Shown here: piece by piece, positions 13,231 to 14,330 of the stretch
How the letters are laid out: each line of letters begins with the position of its first letter
How positions within the stretch are numbered: the first letter of the stretch is position 1
Assembly: GCA_903879775.1 (NCBI GenBank)
Contig: CAIRMY010000296.1
Location: 1 to 14,330 of the forward strand
Reading direction: 5' to 3'
DNA from: an uncultured Bacteroidota bacterium
GTDB lineage: Bacteria; Bacteroidota; Bacteroidia; NS11-12g; UBA955
DNA: 14,330 nt
Notes under the pieces: generated by a model
Seen by the model: only the letters and a program-made list of their open reading frames with translations
Databases searched by the model: none
Told to the model about the DNA's origin: nothing
Translations under genes and position numbers: made by a program

Positions 13231-14017
13231 TATATAGAATTCTAGGTGTTAAACGAGGGTTTATTTTTTGGTTTTCAATAAATTCTGACTTGAATCCATC
13301 GTAAAAAATTGTCCTTAATTTTATTCCAGTTCGAATGATTTGTTTGGGATATTTTAACATGGTAAAAAAATCACCTCCTTTTTGAATGAAGTCATTGGCT
13401 ACAATCCAATAGCTTCTTCTTGAATCAAAAGGCAAACCAGCAATTATAGCTTTGGTATATGTATTTCCAATAATTTGTAGTTCCAATCCAGAAACTGCGG
13501 CAATATTCTTGGTTGATAAATATGATAATAAGGAGTCCATTTGACGACCGCTGAGTTCGAGAATGACCATTTCATTTTCAAAAGGCATGATCTCATAAAT
13601 TGATTTATTGGTAATTTCACCTTTTGGAATGCTTGAACGAATGCCGCCATGATTGATAAGTGCAAAATGGCAAGGAAATCCCATGGTGTTTAAGGTGTAC
13701 CGACTCCCTTCATGAAGTAAATAATCACTTAAAACTCTCCCCAGATTTGCATTTTTTTCAATTTGTATCCTTTGTTTAATTTTACCGGGGCGAACTGTGT
13801 TGAGGTTAGAATCGGTAAAAGCAAGTTTTACATTTAAAACTGAATTTAGAGAATCTGAAAACGGTTTTAAAAAATAAAAACTATTAGAATCAATGGAAAT
13901 ATTGTTGTTTTTGACGGCAATGTTTTGAGCAATAATGATTTTAATTGGTGGTTTACACGCAAAAAATGATGAAATAAAGACTAAAATTAAAAAAAATATT
14001 TTTCTGTTTATTTGCAT
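13223..14017 (-). CDS. Lipoprotein with 5'-nucleotidase C-terminal (substrate-binding) domain
   Basis: This is a 264-residue exported lipoprotein. From ATG 14017 the signal peptide MQINRKIFFLILVFISSFFAC ends in a lipobox with Cys21. An ATG at 14065 is in frame, but it would add 16 residues before an otherwise perfect signal peptide, so I rejected it. The rest fits the 5'_nucleotid_C domain: ANLGRVLSDYLL (90-101), ALINHGGIRSSIPKGEITNKSIYEIMPF (119-146) and YWIVANDFIQKGGDFF (203-218), which contains the region that clamps the nucleobase in UshA-type enzymes. The phosphatase domain is absent here and encoded by the next gene, overlapping by eight bases. The two products together make up one UshA-like enzyme, with the domain order reversed in the operon. 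One half is lipid-anchored and the other Tat-exported. Confidence 0.88.
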   Translation of the reverse strand: MQINRKIFFLILVFISSFFACKPPIKIIIAQNIAVKNNNISIDSNSFYFLKPFSDSLNSVLNVKLAFTDSNLNTVRPGKIKQRIQIEKNANLGRVLSDYLLHEGSRYTLNTMGFPCHFALINHGGIRSSIPKGEITNKSIYEIMPFENEMVILELSGRQMDSLLSYLSTKNIAAVSGLELQIIGNTYTKAIIAGLPFDSRRSYWIVANDFIQKGGDFFTMLKYPKQIIRTGIKLRTIFYDGFKSEFIENQKINPRLTPRILYND

Positions 14018-14036
14018 GATTCCCTTGTTATTCCTA

Positions 14037-14044
14037 CAAATTTC
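14037..14044 (-). promoter_or_regulatory. Possible -7 element (GAAATTTG) of the split 5'-nucleotidase operon
   Basis: This has one mismatch to TAnnTTTG (first base). The last base is 20 bases before ATG 14017, within the spacing range seen at other genes here. A second near-match, AATATTTG, lies further upstream at 14062-14055. Confidence 0.3.
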
Positions 14045-14060
14045 GATGAAAAAACAAATA

Positions 14061-14070
14061 TTCATATGAA
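14061..14070. repeat. Perfect 10-base palindrome TTCATATGAA in a divergent intergenic region
   Basis: The palindrome extends imperfectly on each side (CAAATA before, TTTG after). It lies between the divergent split 5'-nucleotidase operon and the lamin-tail gene and could be an operator. It is short and A/T-rich, so chance cannot be excluded. Confidence 0.25.
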
Positions 14071-14130
14071 TTTGTTGTTAAAAAATTGAAATTTTTGCAA
14101 ATTTTAGGTGTTAATCAGGTTTAAATTTAG

Positions 14131-14138
14131 GATTTTTG
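14131..14138 (+). promoter_or_regulatory. Candidate -7 element (GATTTTTG) of the lamin-tail-domain gene
   Basis: This has one mismatch to TAnnTTTG (first base) and is followed by CAA. It ends nine bases before ATG 14147, exactly as at the PaaE-type oxidoreductase. The ten-base string ATTTTTGCAA here also occurs 41 bases upstream (14091-14100). Confidence 0.35.
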
Positions 14139-14146
14139 CAAGAATT

Positions 14147-14330
14147 ATGGCAAAAAGATTTTTCTTTGGTTTATTAGCATTTGCAACCATCATCGCAGCG
14201 GAGGCTCAAAACGTACCTGTTTGTACTGAATTATTTATTTCTGAATATGTTGAAGGTTCGCGAAATAATAAAGCATTAGAAATTTACAATCCAACAGCTG
14301 ATACTGTTGATTTGTCGAAATATAGAGTTA
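14147..14330 (+). CDS. Secreted lamin-tail-domain protein, N-terminal fragment (cut by window edge)
   Basis: The first 61 codons of a longer gene run off the right edge. A Sec signal peptide (MAKRFFFGLLAFATIIAAEA, then Gln) is followed at once by ELFISEYVEGSRNNKALEIYNP and a DTVDLSKYRV stretch. This is the characteristic beginning of a lamin tail domain in Bacteroidota secreted proteins. Such proteins are often large, combine this domain with nucleases or other enzymes, and can end in a type IX sorting domain. None of that is visible here, so the activity is unknown. The ATG at 14147 is supported by the signal peptide and the -7 element just upstream. It is divergent from the split 5'-nucleotidase operon. 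Confidence 0.8.
   Translation, partial: MAKRFFFGLLAFATIIAAEAQNVPVCTELFISEYVEGSRNNKALEIYNPTADTVDLSKYRV

Noticed and set aside
12349..14017. Split nucleotidase as a frameshifted single gene (pseudogene)
   Set aside because: The order is C-terminal domain first and catalytic domain second, and each half has its own complete export signal. A single broken UshA-type gene would not look like this.
14018..14065. 16-residue extension of the 5'-nucleotidase C-terminal-domain lipoprotein from ATG 14065
   Set aside because: It would place extra residues before a complete lipoprotein signal peptide and would run through candidate -7 elements.
1..14330. Mobile element, CRISPR array or defence island
   Set aside because: I saw no transposase, integrase, terminal repeats, regularly spaced repeats or nuclease/toxin pairs. 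Nearly every gene has a housekeeping or common Bacteroidota identity and similar base composition.

Overview
The window reads as ordinary chromosome from an AT-rich member of the Bacteroidota. Three things point there. There is a TonB-dependent receptor with an N-terminal carboxypeptidase-regulatory-like domain followed by a DUF4249 lipoprotein. Copies or near-copies of the Bacteroidota -7 promoter element (TAnnTTTG) sit just upstream of many starts. There are few recognisable Shine-Dalgarno sequences. Signal peptides ending in Gln and a lamin-tail-domain secreted protein fit the same phylum. I cannot place it below phylum level. I see no rRNA, tRNA, transposase, phage gene, CRISPR array or plasmid function.

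Layout, left to right. A cut minus-strand gene (1-123) diverges from murQ (peptidoglycan recycling, plus strand). murQ converges, with one base between stop codons, on a minus-strand cluster read right to left: a TrpF-like barrel protein, a small lipoprotein, aspartate-semialdehyde dehydrogenase (asd) and a DUF2452 protein. A terminator hairpin separates this cluster from the upstream minus-strand gene for the E2 subunit of pyruvate dehydrogenase. The E2 gene diverges from thyA (plus). Next on the plus strand is a two-gene outer-membrane uptake unit, the TonB-dependent receptor plus the DUF4249 lipoprotein. It converges on a minus-strand arginase/formimidoylglutamase-like gene that has lost most metal ligands. 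That gene diverges from a plus-strand flavin/2Fe-2S oxidoreductase of the PaaE type. A strong 15-bp hairpin terminator lies between the oxidoreductase and a convergent minus-strand run. Read right to left, that run is a 5'-nucleotidase C-terminal-domain lipoprotein, a Tat-exported metallophosphoesterase and an RluD-type pseudouridine synthase. A lamin-tail-domain secreted protein starts at the right edge on the plus strand and runs off the window.

Most genes are housekeeping: cell-wall recycling, lysine/threonine/methionine/diaminopimelate precursor supply, pyruvate oxidation, dTMP synthesis and rRNA modification. The least ordinary points are four. A 5'-nucleotidase is split into two overlapping genes in reversed domain order, with different export signals. 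A TrpF-like protein lacking the catalytic Cys is coupled to asd. The arginase-fold protein has degraded metal sites. Several -7 elements lie so close to start codons, some of them non-ATG, that near-leaderless transcripts are implied. No clearly new defence or mobile system is visible.
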